A stretch of DNA of 34,363 nt, taken from NCBI RefSeq assembly GCF_021732705.1, contig NZ_JAKFUM010000027.1, positions 1 to 34,363 on the forward strand, given 5' to 3'. Both the position numbers and the translations under genes were made by a program. The notes under the pieces were generated by a model that saw only the letters and a program-made list of their open reading frames with translations, was not told the origin of the DNA and searched no databases. Each line of letters begins with the position of its first letter. The stretch's first letter is position 1. This DNA comes from Nevskia sp. (GTDB taxonomy: Bacteria > Pseudomonadota > Gammaproteobacteria > Nevskiales > Nevskiaceae). Shown here in pieces: positions 24,465 to 33,378 of the stretch.

Positions 24465-26162
24465 ATGATCGATAGTTTTGCTGAACTCAGTTTTGCCGAG
24501 ATGTTCGAACAGAGCCTCTCGGGCGGCCAGTCGATGCAGCCTGGCACCATCGTTTCGGCGCTGGTCCTCGAAGTGAAGGCTGATGTCGTGATCGTCGACG
24601 CCGGACTCAAGTCCGAAGGCGTCATCCCGATCGCCGAATTCATGGTCGACGGCGCACCGGCAACGGTGATGGTCGGCGACCGCATCGAAGTGGCGCTGGA
24701 AACCGTCGAAGACGGCTTCGGCGAAACCCGCTTCAGCAAGGAAAAGGCCGAGCGCATCCGGACCTGGGACCGCCTCACGAAGGCGTTCGAGGGCAAGGAA
24801 ACCGTCATCGGCATCATCACCGGCAAGGTCAAGGGCGGTTTCACCGTCGATATCGGCAACGTCCGCGCGTTCCTGCCGGGCTCGCTGGTCGACGTCCGTC
24901 CGGTCCGCGACACCGCGTACCTCGAAGGCAAGCCGCTCGAGTTCAAGGTGATCAAGCTCGATCGCCTGCGCAACAACGTCGTCGTCTCGCGTCGTGAAGT
25001 GCTCGAAGCCGAATACTCGGCCGAGCGCGACATGCTGCTCGAGAAGCTCCAGGAAGGCGCGATCCTGCGCGGCGTGGTCAAGAACCTCGTCGAGTACGGC
25101 GCGTTCGTCGACCTCGGCGGCATCGACGGCCTGCTGCACATCACCGACATGACCTGGAAGCGCATCAAGGATCCGGCGGAAGTCGTGACCGTGGGCGTGG
25201 AAATCGAAGTCAAGGTCCTGAAGTACGACCGCGAGCGTCGCCGCGTGTCGCTCGGCCTGAAGCAGCTGGGCGCTGATCCGTGGGTCGACATCGAACGTCG
25301 CTACCCGGAAAAGACCCGCCTGTTCGGCAAGATCACCAACATCACCGATTACGGCGCGTTCGTCGAAATCGAGCCGGGCGTTGAAGGCCTGGTCCACGTG
25401 TCCGAAATGGACTGGACCAACAAGAACGTCAACCCGGGCAAGCTGGTGCACCTGGGCGACGAAGTCGAAGTCATGATTCTCGACATCGACGAAGAGCGCC
25501 GCCGCATCAGCCTCGGCATGAAGCAGTGCGTGCCGAATCCGTGGGAAGAGTTCTCGCAGAACTTCCAGAAGGGCGACAAGGTCAAGGGCCAGATCAAGTC
25601 GATCACCGACTTCGGCATCTTCATCGGTCTGGATGGCGGCATCGACGGTCTCGTCCACCTGTCCGATCTGGATTGGAACGAGCCGGGTGAGACCGCCGTC
25701 CGTCGCTACTCGAAGGGTCAGGAACTGGAAGCCACCGTGCTCGCCATCGACGGTGCGCGCGAGCGCATCAGCCTCGGCATCAAGCAGCTGGGTCAGGATC
25801 CGCTGACGATGTTCCTCGCCGACAACCAGAAGGGCCAGCTCGTCAAGGGCACGGTCAAGGAAGTCGATGCGAAGGGCGCCGTCATCACCCTCGCAGGCGG
25901 TGTCGAGGGCTACATCAAGGCGGGCGATCTGTCGCGCGAGCGCGTGGAAGATGCCACCAAGGTGCTGTCGGTCGGCCAGACGCTGGAGTCGCGCTTCATC
26001 GGTGTGGATCGCAAGAACCGCATCGTGACGCTGTCGGTCCGGGCGAAGGAAATCCAGGAAGAGGAAGAAGCCGTGGCCGAGTACAGCCGCAACGCTTCGA
26101 CCGGCAAGACCAGCCTGGGCGACCTGCTGAAGGAACAGATCGGCGGCGGCGACGGCAACTAA
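24465..26162 (+). CDS. rpsA: 30S ribosomal protein S1
   Basis: 565 residues with six S1/OB-fold repeats, the full proteobacterial form (E. coli 557). Repeats are recognisable by their GxVxxxxxxGxFVDxxxGxxGLxHxS core, for example at [38 protein letters not shown] and [20 protein letters not shown]. Repeats 1-2 anchor the protein on the 30S subunit; 3-6 bind mRNA. Codon use is strongly biased to C-ending codons, as expected for a highly expressed gene. A textbook terminator follows 25 bases after the stop. Confidence 0.98.
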   Translation: MIDSFAELSFAEMFEQSLSGGQSMQPGTIVSALVLEVKADVVIVDAGLKSEGVIPIAEFMVDGAPATVMVGDRIEVALETVEDGFGETRFSKEKAERIRTWDRLTKAFEGKETVIGIITGKVKGGFTVDIGNVRAFLPGSLVDVRPVRDTAYLEGKPLEFKVIKLDRLRNNVVVSRREVLEAEYSAERDMLLEKLQEGAILRGVVKNLVEYGAFVDLGGIDGLLHITDMTWKRIKDPAEVVTVGVEIEVKVLKYDRERRRVSLGLKQLGADPWVDIERRYPEKTRLFGKITNITDYGAFVEIEPGVEGLVHVSEMDWTNKNVNPGKLVHLGDEVEVMILDIDEERRRISLGMKQCVPNPWEEFSQNFQKGDKVKGQIKSITDFGIFIGLDGGIDGLVHLSDLDWNEPGETAVRRYSKGQELEATVLAIDGARERISLGIKQLGQDPLTMFLADNQKGQLVKGTVKEVDAKGAVITLAGGVEGYIKAGDLSRERVEDATKVLSVGQTLESRFIGVDRKNRIVTLSVRAKEIQEEEEAVAEYSRNASTGKTSLGDLLKEQIGGGDGN

Positions 26163-26186
26163 GCCAGCGCTTTTCGTGGATCAAAG

Positions 26187-26215
26187 GAGCCGCGCGCAAG
26201 CGCGGCTCTTTTTTT
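26187..26215 (+). terminator. Rho-independent terminator of rpsA
   Basis: GAGCCGCGC (26187-26195), GCAA tetraloop, GCGCGGCTC (26200-26208), then seven T (26209-26215). A perfect 9-bp GC-rich stem plus U tract. It separates rpsA from ihfB, so ihfB needs its own promoter or read-through. Confidence 0.95.
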
Positions 26216-26311
26216 GTGCCATTTTTCACCCGATCGCGGCGCTCCGGGTTGCGCCAGTGCTTTTTTTTCACTATCGTCCGGTTTCCCAAAGGTTTGATCG
26301 CGAACGCATTT

Positions 26312-26620
26312 ATGACCAAATCCGAGTTGATCGAGGCGCTCGCGCTGAAGCAGACGCATTTGATGCAAAAGGACGTCGAACTCGCCGTCAAGCTGGTGCT
26401 GGACCAGATCAGCAATGCGCTGGCCAAGGAAGAGCGGGTCGAAATCCGCGGTTTTGGCAGTTTCGCGCTGCACAGCCGTCCGTCCCGCGTCGGTCGCAAC
26501 CCGAAGACGGGCGAAGCGGTCCGCATTCCGTCCAAGCATGTCCCGCACTTCAAGCCGGGCAAGGAAATGCGCGAGCGCGTCAATGCGAGCATCGCGACAA
26601 CGCCGATCAAGAGCGATTGA
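26312..26620 (+). CDS. ihfB: Integration host factor subunit beta
   Basis: 102 residues, HU/IHF family; pairs with IhfA and bends DNA sharply at specific sites. Visible are the N-terminal helices ([26 protein letters not shown]), EIRGFGSF, and the DNA-intercalating arm [20 protein letters not shown]. The 91 bases upstream, after the rpsA terminator, contain a T8 run but no clear promoter hexamers. An open frame extends 32 codons upstream of the ATG but lacks family similarity. Confidence 0.97.
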   Translation: MTKSELIEALALKQTHLMQKDVELAVKLVLDQISNALAKEERVEIRGFGSFALHSRPSRVGRNPKTGEAVRIPSKHVPHFKPGKEMRERVNASIATTPIKSD

Positions 26621-26723
26621 GCGCTTCTGAACCGTCATTCTCGGCGCGACGTCCGATACAGGCCGTCATCCCGTTTCTTGCAGCGCGTAAGCTGCACGCG
26701 TCCACCACACGCCGAACATCGCC

Positions 26724-27020
26724 ATGCTCCGTCTGCTGACCGTGCTGCTGCTGGTTCTCGTGTTCACCGTCGGCGCCAGCCTCGGTTACTTCAACGCCGA
26801 GCGCGTCACGTTCCATTACTTGTTCGGAAGCGTCGAAGTCCGGGTCGCGGTGCTGATCGCGGTGAGCTTCGTCGTAGCTGCGCTGGTGACCCTGGCGCTG
26901 TGCGGCATCCGGATGCTGCGTCTGCATCGGGAGATCCGTCGACTTCGCAAGCAGTTGCGCGACAGCGAGACCGAACTCAAGAACCTGCGCAACCTGCCGC
27001 TGGCGGCTTCCGGCCGCTGA
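26724..27020 (+). CDS. lapA: LPS assembly protein A, LapA domain
   Basis: 98 residues: two membrane helices (about 3-20 and 42-65) flanking a short periplasmic loop (GYFNAERVTFHYLFG, the DUF1049/LapA signature), then a basic cytoplasmic coiled coil (HREIRRLRKQLRDSETELKNL). With LapB it takes part in regulated FtsH-dependent turnover of LpxC and hence LPS synthesis. 37 bases separate it from lapB. The preceding 103-base gap contains a small GCAGC/GCTGC hairpin. Confidence 0.92.
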   Translation: MLRLLTVLLLVLVFTVGASLGYFNAERVTFHYLFGSVEVRVAVLIAVSFVVAALVTLALCGIRMLRLHREIRRLRKQLRDSETELKNLRNLPLAASGR

Positions 27021-27057
27021 TCGCCGGACCGTCGATGTCCACCGGAAGGCGATCCCG

Positions 27058-28155
27058 ATGCTGACCACGCTGCTGTCGTGGGCGCTGTTGCCGCTCGGCA
27101 TCGTGCTGGGTCTGGCGCTGGCGCGGCGCGGGCAGGGCGGTAGCGACGAGCAACGCACCACGACGATGCAGGGTCCGCTCGAGTCGCGCAGTGCCGGCAC
27201 GGGCGACTCCGAAACGATCGAACTGCAACTGACGCTCGGCAGTCTGTTCCGCAAGCGCGGCGAGCTGGATCGCGCAATCCAGCTGCACGAGGCGGTGCTG
27301 GCAAGGCCGGCGCTGAGCACGGCGGACTCGGCGTCGGCCCGGCTTGAACTTGCACAGGATTTCCTGCGCGGCGGGGTGATGGACCGCGCGGAGTCGCTGC
27401 TGCAGACGCTGGTCAGCCATGGCGAACACTTGGAAGCCGCGCTCGAACTGCTGCTGGATCTGCACGAACAGGGCCGCGACTGGCGTGCCGCGATCGACAC
27501 TGCAACCCGCCTGCAGGCAGTGCGCGGCCGCTCGCAGGCGGCCCGCATTGCCCACCATCATTGTGAGCTGGCGGAGAACGCGCGCCACGACGGCGATCTC
27601 GACAAGGCCCGGCATCAGGCTCTGAAGGCGCTCGACATCGACCACGGCTGCGCGCGCGCCAGCCTGTTGCTGGCATCGCTCGCCGAAGCCGAGCGGGACT
27701 GGCGCACGGCGGCAAAAGCCTATGTTCGCGCGATCGAGCAGGATCGACGCTATCTGCCGGAAGTGCTGACTCCCCTGAAGCGCTGCCATGCCGAGGCCGG
27801 TGACCAGGCCGGCTATCTCGAATTTCTCGACGACGCCGTCGCCGATCATCCGGACTCCACGGCCGTCGCACTGGCGCGAGCCGACGTCATGAGCGAGCAG
27901 GGTGGGGACGTCGCCGACTTTCTTGCAACGCGGCTGGCGAGCATCCCGAACTGGCGCGCGCTGCTGCGCTGGATCGAAGTCGATTCCGCCGGTTCGACTG
28001 CTGCACAGCCGATTCTGGCCGCGTTCCGGCAAAAGCTGCAGCAGCAGCCCCGCTATGCCTGCAGCAGCTGCGGGCTGAAGCCGAGCGTGCTGTTCTGGCA
28101 GTGTCCGAGCTGCAAGCAGTGGGCCACGATCGCCCCAGCGCGGGACGATCTCTGA
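27058..28155 (+). CDS. lapB: LPS assembly protein B (TPR + rubredoxin-like)
   Basis: 365 residues. An N-terminal membrane anchor (ALLPLGIVLGLALARR) is followed by a run of TPR repeats (for example FRKRGELDRAIQLHEAVL and KHNAR-type helices to about residue 320), then a C-terminal rubredoxin-like metal site with two CxxC pairs (CSSCG and CPSCK). This is the LapB (YciM) architecture: it bridges FtsH to LpxC and adjusts LPS production. It converges with bepA, with a 55-base gap containing GCCGC/GCGGC. Confidence 0.94.
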   Translation: MLTTLLSWALLPLGIVLGLALARRGQGGSDEQRTTTMQGPLESRSAGTGDSETIELQLTLGSLFRKRGELDRAIQLHEAVLARPALSTADSASARLELAQDFLRGGVMDRAESLLQTLVSHGEHLEAALELLLDLHEQGRDWRAAIDTATRLQAVRGRSQAARIAHHHCELAENARHDGDLDKARHQALKALDIDHGCARASLLLASLAEAERDWRTAAKAYVRAIEQDRRYLPEVLTPLKRCHAEAGDQAGYLEFLDDAVADHPDSTAVALARADVMSEQGGDVADFLATRLASIPNWRALLRWIEVDSAGSTAAQPILAAFRQKLQQQPRYACSSCGLKPSVLFWQCPSCKQWATIAPARDDL

Positions 28156-28210
28156 ACCCGGCGCCGCGTCGCGGCGGCTGAGCGGCGACGGCCGGCGATG
28201 CGGTGGTCGA

Positions 28211-29674
28211 TCAACCCGGCTCGCGCTGCAGGCGGCGGAGCTGATCGCGCGGAATCTGGTCGAGAATTTCCTGACGCTTGGCGCTCAACCGCGAGCGATC
28301 CTGCGTGCTGATGCTGGCCACGCGCAAACCGGCGTTCAACTGCTGCAGGGAGCCTCGGATGTCGCCGCGCTCGTTCAGGTAGATCGCCTGCTGGTACTGC
28401 GCCTCGGCGATGTTGCCGCTGGCACGGGCAGCACTGGCCAGCAGGCGATACGTATCGATCCGCGTGCCGAGCGCCTGCTCGTGCGACAGCAGCACCTTGC
28501 GCGCCTGATCGGGCTCGCCGGCATTGATCAGGGCTTCGGCGTACTCGATGATCGCGGGCGGATACCGCGGCACCGAAGCCAGCGTGCGCTCATACAGCGC
28601 GAGACCGTCGCCGACCTTGCCCTGGCCGATCAGGATTCTGGCTTGCAGCAGCGGCACGCTGATCGTCTTGTTCGCCAGCTTCTGCAGCGGCTCCAGCGCC
28701 GCTTCGGCCTCGACGAACTGGCCCGAACCGGCCAGCGCCATCGCCAGACCGTACTGGTTTTCGGCCGTGACCTTGCCGGCGTTCAGCTCGCCGGCAAAGA
28801 ATCCGGCGACCTGGCTCAGCGAATCGGCGAGCAGCACGCGGATACGCGCCCGCATGATCTCGAAATCGGGCGAACTCTTGACCTCGCGCTTCTGGTACTG
28901 GGCGGCGCGCGACTGCGCCTCGGCAATGCGCGTGGTGTTGACCGGGTGGGTCAGCAGGATCTCGGGCAACTGATTGCCGTACAGCCGCGTCTGCTGCTCG
29001 AGCTTGGCGAAGAAGCTGGCCATGCCATTCGGGTCGAAGCCGGCGGCGGCGAGGGTGCGGATGCCGATCCGATCGGCCTCGAATTCATTGCCGCGGGTGT
29101 AGCTGACCTGCCGGTTGTAATTGATGCCCTGACCCAGCGACAGCGCGCCGATCACGACATTCGGGTTGGCCGAGCCGGCAATGATCGCGGCGATGACGGC
29201 CAGCCAGGTCGCGATCGTGGCGACCTGATCATCGTTCTGGCCGCGTGCGGCATGGCGCTGCGTGACGTGAGCCTGTTCGTGCGCCATGACGCCGGCGACT
29301 TCGCTTTCGGTCTGCGCGGCCAGCAACAGGCCGGCATTCATGCCGATGTAGGCGCCGGGCAGGGCGAACGCGTTGATCCGCGGGTCGGCAATCAGGAAAA
29401 ACTTGAAATCCGGTGGCTTCTCGGTACCGAAGCCGGCCAGTCGCCAGCCCAGCGAGTAGAGATACTCCGAGACTTCGACGTCCTCGAGCACGTAGTTGTA
29501 GTAGTACAGCTCGCCGGCAACCTGCTTGCCGATCTGCTCCTCTTCCGCCGGCGACAGCGCCAGATCGGCAGGATTGCCGATCTGCGGCAGGTCGATGACC
29601 GGCTGCTCGGCCTTGCCAACCGCGCTGACGACGGTCAGCGCTGCGACTGCCAGGGAGATCAGGGTTCTGCGCAT
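28211..29674 (-). CDS. bepA: Periplasmic M48 metalloprotease with TPR repeats, BepA-like
   Basis: 487 residues. A signal peptide (1-22, ending VGKA) precedes an M48 peptidase domain with zinc motif HEQAH at 132-136 and the third ligand in RGNEFEADRIG (about 197), followed by a C-terminal TPR region (about 310-470). BepA degrades misassembled outer-membrane proteins such as LptD and helps their maturation; LPS-related lapA/lapB next door fit the theme. The gene diverges from cvpA across 261 bases. Confidence 0.92.
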   Translation of the reverse strand: MRRTLISLAVAALTVVSAVGKAEQPVIDLPQIGNPADLALSPAEEEQIGKQVAGELYYYNYVLEDVEVSEYLYSLGWRLAGFGTEKPPDFKFFLIADPRINAFALPGAYIGMNAGLLLAAQTESEVAGVMAHEQAHVTQRHAARGQNDDQVATIATWLAVIAAIIAGSANPNVVIGALSLGQGINYNRQVSYTRGNEFEADRIGIRTLAAAGFDPNGMASFFAKLEQQTRLYGNQLPEILLTHPVNTTRIAEAQSRAAQYQKREVKSSPDFEIMRARIRVLLADSLSQVAGFFAGELNAGKVTAENQYGLAMALAGSGQFVEAEAALEPLQKLANKTISVPLLQARILIGQGKVGDGLALYERTLASVPRYPPAIIEYAEALINAGEPDQARKVLLSHEQALGTRIDTYRLLASAARASGNIAEAQYQQAIYLNERGDIRGSLQQLNAGLRVASISTQDRSRLSAKRQEILDQIPRDQLRRLQREPG

Positions 29675-29935
29675 GGGGTGACCGGGTTGAGCCTGCGACT
29701 GAGTTTACGCTTAGAGATGTCGACCGGGACTAAGTTTCATCGACCTTCTTCGCGCCGGTGAACCGGCTTCCCGCGCGCAGGATTCGCGGCCTCGACACCG
29801 AACCCGGCACCGACTCCGGCGGTGCATCCGGCAGCGAGGCACCACGGCCAATTCGACCAGAACGCCCGCCTGCAACAAGCCTGCAATGATAAACTGCGCC
29901 GCGCTCACGACAGGCCCTTGCAGCATGAGTCCCGC
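29675..29935. promoter_or_regulatory. Divergent bepA/cvpA intergenic region
   Basis: A 261-base gap with no gene. It holds a perfect inverted repeat, GCCGGT-GA-ACCGGC (29754-29767), that could be an operator or a weak hairpin. Near cvpA, CCTGCAA occurs twice with a four-base spacer, followed by ATGATAAAC, a possible -10 region. No PurR-like box was recognised. Confidence 0.3.
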
Positions 29936-30457
29936 ATGATCTGGGTGGATTACGTCTTCGTCGGAATCGTTGTGATCTCTCTGCTGATCGGCATCTGGCG
30001 CGGGCTCGTCCGCGAAGCCCTGAGTCTTGCGGCCTGGATCGCTGCGATCGGCCTCAGCTTCCGCTACGGCGCAAGCCTTGCCGACCGCCTCGTCCCTTAC
30101 ATCGAATCGCCGGTCGCGCGCAGCGTTGTCGCGCACGTCGGCATCTTCTTCGTGGTGCTGCTGCTCGGCGCGCTCATCATCTGGTTGCTGTCGCGCGTCG
30201 TCTCGGACGCCGGACTGTCCGGCGTCGACCGCATGCTCGGCGGCGGTTTCGGCTTCGTGCGCGGCACCTTGATCGTGGTCTTGCTGGTGTTGCTGGTCGA
30301 CAGCACGCAACTCCGGCGGGAACCGGCCTTGCAGCACTCGCTGCTGATGCCGCATCTGCGCCCGCTGGCGGCGGGCCTCGACAGCCTGCTTCCGAAACAC
30401 TGGCTGGCTTCCAGCTCGACGTCGAAAGCCTCATCCCCTGATTCGGAATCGGAGTAG
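29936..30457 (+). CDS. cvpA: CvpA family membrane protein
   Basis: 173 residues with four membrane helices, starting [18 protein letters not shown] as in the CvpA/colicin V production family, and [20 protein letters not shown] loop ([16 protein letters not shown]). The C-terminus is short and serine-rich. The function is poorly defined; it is linked to envelope homeostasis and colicin V export in E. coli. The standard partner purF follows after five bases. The ATG at 29936 is chosen from family similarity. Confidence 0.93.
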   Translation: MIWVDYVFVGIVVISLLIGIWRGLVREALSLAAWIAAIGLSFRYGASLADRLVPYIESPVARSVVAHVGIFFVVLLLGALIIWLLSRVVSDAGLSGVDRMLGGGFGFVRGTLIVVLLVLLVDSTQLRREPALQHSLLMPHLRPLAAGLDSLLPKHWLASSSTSKASSPDSESE

Positions 30458-30462
30458 CAGCC

Positions 30463-31980
30463 ATGTGCGGCATTGTCGGAATCGTTGCGAAAAACCCGGT
30501 CAACCAGGAAATCTACGACGGCCTGACGATGCTGCAGCATCGCGGCCAGGACGCCGCCGGCATCATCAGCAGTGAAGGCGACCGGCTGTACCTGCACAAG
30601 GACAACGGCCTCGTGCGGGACGTCTTCAACAAGGACGAATACATGATCCGCCTGCGCGGAAACATGGGCATCGGCCACGTCCGTTATCCGACGGCGGGCT
30701 GCGCCACGTCCGCCGAAGCGCAGCCGTTCTACACCAACACGCCGTTCGGTATCGCGCTCTCGCACAACGGCAACCTGACCAATGCCGAAACGCTGAAGCA
30801 GGAGCTGTTTGCCGAAGATCGCCGGCATCTGAACACGGATTCCGACTCCGAAGTGCTGCTGAACGTGTTCGCGCACGAACTGATGATGAGCGGCGCACTT
30901 CGGGTGTCGCCGGACGACATCTTCGAAGCGGTGTCGCGTGTCCATGTGCGCGCCAAGGGCGCGTATGCCTGCGTGGCGCTGATCAGCGGCTACGGCGTCG
31001 TCGGCTTCCGCGACCCGTATGGCATTCGCCCGGTGGTCTATGGCCGCCGCGAAGGCCCGTACGGCATGGATTACATGATCGCGTCGGAATCGGTCGCGCT
31101 CGACGCGGCCGGCTTCGAACTGGTCGCCGACATCCAGCCGGGCGAGGCGGTCTACATCACGCTCGACGGTCAGATCCACGTGCGCCAGTGCGCCATCAAT
31201 CCGGTCTATTCGCCGTGCATCTTCGAGCACGTGTATCTGGCGCGCCCGGACTCGGTGATGGACAAGATCTACGTCTACAAGGCGCGGCTGCGCATGGGCG
31301 TGAAGCTGGCCGAGAAGATTCTGCGCGAGTGGCCGGATCACGACATCGACGTCGTCATTCCGATTCCGGATACCTCGCGCGTCGCGGGCGCGGAACTCGC
31401 TTCGCGGCTCGGCGTGAACTACCGCGAAGGCTTCATCAAGAACCGCTACATCGGCCGAACCTTCATCATGCCGGGGCAGGCGCAGCGCAAGAAGAGCGTC
31501 CGCCAGAAGCTGAACCCGGTCGACGTCGAATTCCGCGGCAAGAACGTGCTGCTCGTCGACGACTCGATCGTGCGCGGCACCACGAGCCAGGAAATCATCC
31601 AGATGGCGCGCGACGCCGGCGCCAAGAAGGTGTATTTCGCCTCGGCCGCGCCGCCGGTGCGCTATCCGAACGTCTATGGCATCGACATGCCAACGGTTTC
31701 GGAACTGGTGGCGCACGGCCGCAGCCATGACGAGTTGGAACTGCTGCTCGGTGCCGATCGCCTGATCTTCCAGGACCTCGAAGACCTCATCGAAGCCGTG
31801 CGCCACAAGCACTCGCGCATCCAGACGTTCGACTGCTCGGTGTTCACCGGCGACTACGTGACGCAGGATATCGACGCCAAGTACCTGAGCCAGCTTGAAT
31901 TGTTCCGCTCGGACTCGGCCAAGGAAGCGCGTCGCGTGCGTTCGGACAACGTGGTTCTGGATATTCAGAACGCGCGCTGA
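30463..31980 (+). CDS. purF: Amidophosphoribosyltransferase
   Basis: 505 residues. First committed step of purine synthesis: PRPP plus glutamine gives phosphoribosylamine. It begins MCGIVGIV, so Cys2 becomes the N-terminal nucleophile with no propeptide, as in E. coli. Glutaminase motifs GHVRYPTAG and LSHNGNLTN are present; the PRPP site is [22 protein letters not shown] nine bases upstream of the ATG overlaps the cvpA stop region. The usual downstream gene metZ is absent; accessory DNA follows directly. Confidence 0.98.
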   Translation: MCGIVGIVAKNPVNQEIYDGLTMLQHRGQDAAGIISSEGDRLYLHKDNGLVRDVFNKDEYMIRLRGNMGIGHVRYPTAGCATSAEAQPFYTNTPFGIALSHNGNLTNAETLKQELFAEDRRHLNTDSDSEVLLNVFAHELMMSGALRVSPDDIFEAVSRVHVRAKGAYACVALISGYGVVGFRDPYGIRPVVYGRREGPYGMDYMIASESVALDAAGFELVADIQPGEAVYITLDGQIHVRQCAINPVYSPCIFEHVYLARPDSVMDKIYVYKARLRMGVKLAEKILREWPDHDIDVVIPIPDTSRVAGAELASRLGVNYREGFIKNRYIGRTFIMPGQAQRKKSVRQKLNPVDVEFRGKNVLLVDDSIVRGTTSQEIIQMARDAGAKKVYFASAAPPVRYPNVYGIDMPTVSELVAHGRSHDELELLLGADRLIFQDLEDLIEAVRHKHSRIQTFDCSVFTGDYVTQDIDAKYLSQLELFRSDSAKEARRVRSDNVVLDIQNAR

Positions 31981-31986
31981 CACTTC

Positions 31987-32012
31987 AGCGGCGTCTGTTG
32001 ACTGACGCCGCT
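31987..32012 (+). terminator. Stem-loop after purF
   Basis: AGCGGCGTC (31987-31995), an eight-base loop, GACGCCGCT (32004-32012): a perfect 9-bp stem six bases after the purF stop. No T run follows, so termination would be weak or Rho-assisted. Confidence 0.5.
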
Positions 32013-32330
32013 GCCGCTGTTGCCGCGGTCATCGCCAACGTGCCGATGCTGCGCCGCTGGCTCGATATGGTGACGTCCACGCAAGCGAGGGCACGTGCTC
32101 GCAGCTGAAGTGTTGAGTCGCTGGTCCGGGTCGCGATACATCTGCCGCAAGCCAATTGGGCTATAAGATTTTGGGCGCAATAAATAGATAATTCAGTCTT
32201 AGGCGGCTTCATGGGTTCATCCTCCCCAAATTGGGTACTGAAGTACAGACTTCGTATCAGCCCAACGGCGATAGGCGACATCGCTGCCGGGCCACGTTCC
32301 TGAAGAAAAGTCCAACCAAAACTCCCGTTC
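32013..32330. other. Gene-free stretch
   Basis: No convincing gene on either strand. It becomes AT-richer from about 32150 and contains the left dif-like sequence (32171-32195). An antisense frame is open through part of it but has no start signal or recognisable family. Confidence 0.4.
32171..32195. other. Possible left dif-like / attachment sequence
   Basis: TTGGGCGCAATAAATAGATAA resembles a XerC-type arm plus central region. It shares GCRCAATAAATA (32175-32186) with the stronger dif-like site at 34069-34080; the XerD-side arm here (GATAATTCAGT) is poorly conserved. Together the two could be the ends of a 1.9-kb Xer-integrated element. Low confidence on its own. Confidence 0.3.
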
Positions 32331-32624
32331 CTAGCTGACTTTGGTTGCATCTGCGAGGGCGAGGGCGACGCAAGACAGGATCGGATCGCCGAGGAAGTAG
32401 GCGAGTCGCGCGGCTTGAGCCGGTCCCATTGGTCGCCGGCCTTTTCGGTAATCGCTGATGCGCTGCGGCGTGGTGTGCAGCAGCTGCGCGGTTTTCCCAT
32501 CTGAGCCGGTCTTGGCCTTTGCCCGATCCAGCGCCTGGGCGTTGACGCGGGCGCTCTGCATCCGGCGCTGCGCATCGACCTTCGCCTTGAGCTGCGCGGC
32601 GGTTCGCTTCGGGCGGCGCGTCAT
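32331..32624 (-). CDS. Small Cro/C1-like helix-turn-helix protein
   Basis: 97 residues. A basic N-terminal half is followed by an HTH: KTAQLLHTTPQRISDYRKG, with the recognition helix at PQRISDYRKG, then MGPAQAARLAYFLGDP as in XRE-type repressors of phages and small mobile elements (it resembles phage-related HTH proteins such as the DUF3693 group, not verified). Start ATG 32624; GGTGAG lies a few bases upstream. Divergent from the ribbon-helix-helix gene across a 521-base control region full of inverted repeats. Likely a repressor of the element remnant. Confidence 0.65.
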   Translation of the reverse strand: MTRRPKRTAAQLKAKVDAQRRMQSARVNAQALDRAKAKTGSDGKTAQLLHTTPQRISDYRKGRRPMGPAQAARLAYFLGDPILSCVALALADATKVS

Positions 32625-32671
32625 GGCTCACCGCCGAGGCTCTGTACGGCTCCTGGTGCGCGTGCCGGGGT

Positions 32672-32690
32672 GTGGGGGCCATGCCCCCAC
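32672..32690. repeat. Perfect GC hairpin upstream of the HTH gene
   Basis: GTGGGGGC (32672-32679), loop CAT, GCCCCCAC (32683-32690). A strong 8-bp hairpin 48 bases upstream of the HTH start codon. Without a T run on either side it is more likely a protein- or replication-related structure than a terminator. Confidence 0.5.
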
Positions 32691-32892
32691 GGCAGCGAAG
32701 CGGAGACCGGCGCCTGCGGCACCGTGGGCGGCGGCAGCGGCAGGGTAGGCGTCGCGGGACCGCTGCGGACGCTGCGCTGCCGGTATTCCGTGCCCCGGAA
32801 AACCGATTTTCCCTGGCGGTTGGATTCGGTCATGGGTTCAGGGGCACGGCAGGCGGCAGCGGCTGGCGGAGCGGCCGCGCCGCCCACCGCCG

Positions 32893-32937
32893 GTTCGGGT
32901 GCCTGTAACAACCCGAACTTTGTTGCATGTATGCAAC
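32893..32937. repeat. Structured repeat, copy 1: hairpin plus palindrome
   Basis: Hairpin GTTCGGGT (32893-32900), 10-base loop GCCTGTAACA, ACCCGAAC (32911-32918), then TTT and a second inverted repeat GTTGCAT-GT-ATGCAAC (32922-32937). The same order recurs 70 bases downstream. It lies in the divergent region between the HTH and ribbon-helix-helix genes. Confidence 0.65.
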
Positions 32938-32962
32938 CGGTAACCAGCGCCGAAAGCTGCCT

Positions 32963-33009
32963 GTGCGGGTTCCAGTAACAACCCGCACTTTGTCCGATAT
33001 ACCGGACAA
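32963..33009. repeat. Structured repeat, copy 2: hairpin plus palindrome
   Basis: Hairpin GTGCGGGT (32963-32970), 10-base loop TCCAGTAACA, ACCCGCAC (32981-32988), then TTGTCCG-ATATAC-CGGACAA (32990-33009). The 19-base core GTAACAACCCGmACTTTGT (m = A or C) is shared with copy 1 at 32905-32923. One stem position differs by a compensatory pair (T-A to G-C). CGGACA recurs at 33010-33015. Confidence 0.65.
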
Positions 33010-33095
33010 CGGACACCTGAACTTTCAACGGTTTCCGCTCCGTCGAAGTCATTGCCGCATCAGCGTTTCCGGCCGCTGGCACTCGGTCAAAACCT

Positions 33096-33126
33096 TGGTA
33101 CCATGAACCTCGATTTGGTGGTACCA
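33096..33126. promoter_or_regulatory. Tandem palindromic operator upstream of the ribbon-helix-helix gene
   Basis: Two copies of the palindrome TGGTACCA, at 33096-33103 and 33119-33126, 23 bases apart start to start, so on about the same DNA face. The second ends 19 bases before the start codon and extends to GTGGTACCAC. Ribbon-helix-helix repressors typically bind such tandem short palindromes, so autoregulation is the natural inference. Confidence 0.55.
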
Positions 33127-33145
33127 CGAAAACCGGGGATTTCTG

Positions 33146-33373
33146 ATGGCCATCAACCTGCGTTTGCCCGATAGGCTGCATGCCGATATCGCGACGGCTG
33201 CTGCTGCAGAAGGCGTCTCGATCAACACCTTTATCGTCAAGGCGATGCGCTCGCATCTGCGTCGCCAGCTTGGCTTTGGTTATGAGCCAACTCCGGATCG
33301 CGCTCGATTGAATCGCGAGCTGATTGACGCTGCGCGCCGGATCGTCAAAGCTTCCGAGGCTGCAGGCAGCTAG
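33146..33373 (+). CDS. Arc-like ribbon-helix-helix DNA-binding protein
   Basis: 75 residues. MAINLRLPDRLHADIATAA gives the beta-ribbon and helix 1; EGVSINTFIVKAMRSHLRRQ gives the turn and helix 2, matching the Arc/MetJ (HicB/CopG-like) fold. The C-terminal tail is basic and helical. A GGGGAT precedes the ATG by about 8 bases. Sits just downstream of the TGGTACCA operator, so probably autoregulated. Converges with the next gene (five-base gap). No toxin partner is visible, so an antitoxin role is not supported; a phage- or plasmid-type regulator is more likely. Confidence 0.75.
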   Translation: MAINLRLPDRLHADIATAAAAEGVSINTFIVKAMRSHLRRQLGFGYEPTPDRARLNRELIDAARRIVKASEAAGS

Positions 33374-33378
33374 CCCGG

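Noticed and set aside
32670-32978. A 102-codon plus-strand ORF with cysteines near its C-terminus, considered as a phage minor coat protein
   Set aside because: It overlaps hairpin 1 and stops inside hairpin 2, has no good ribosome site, and its sequence looks like translated repeat structure. Not supported as a gene.
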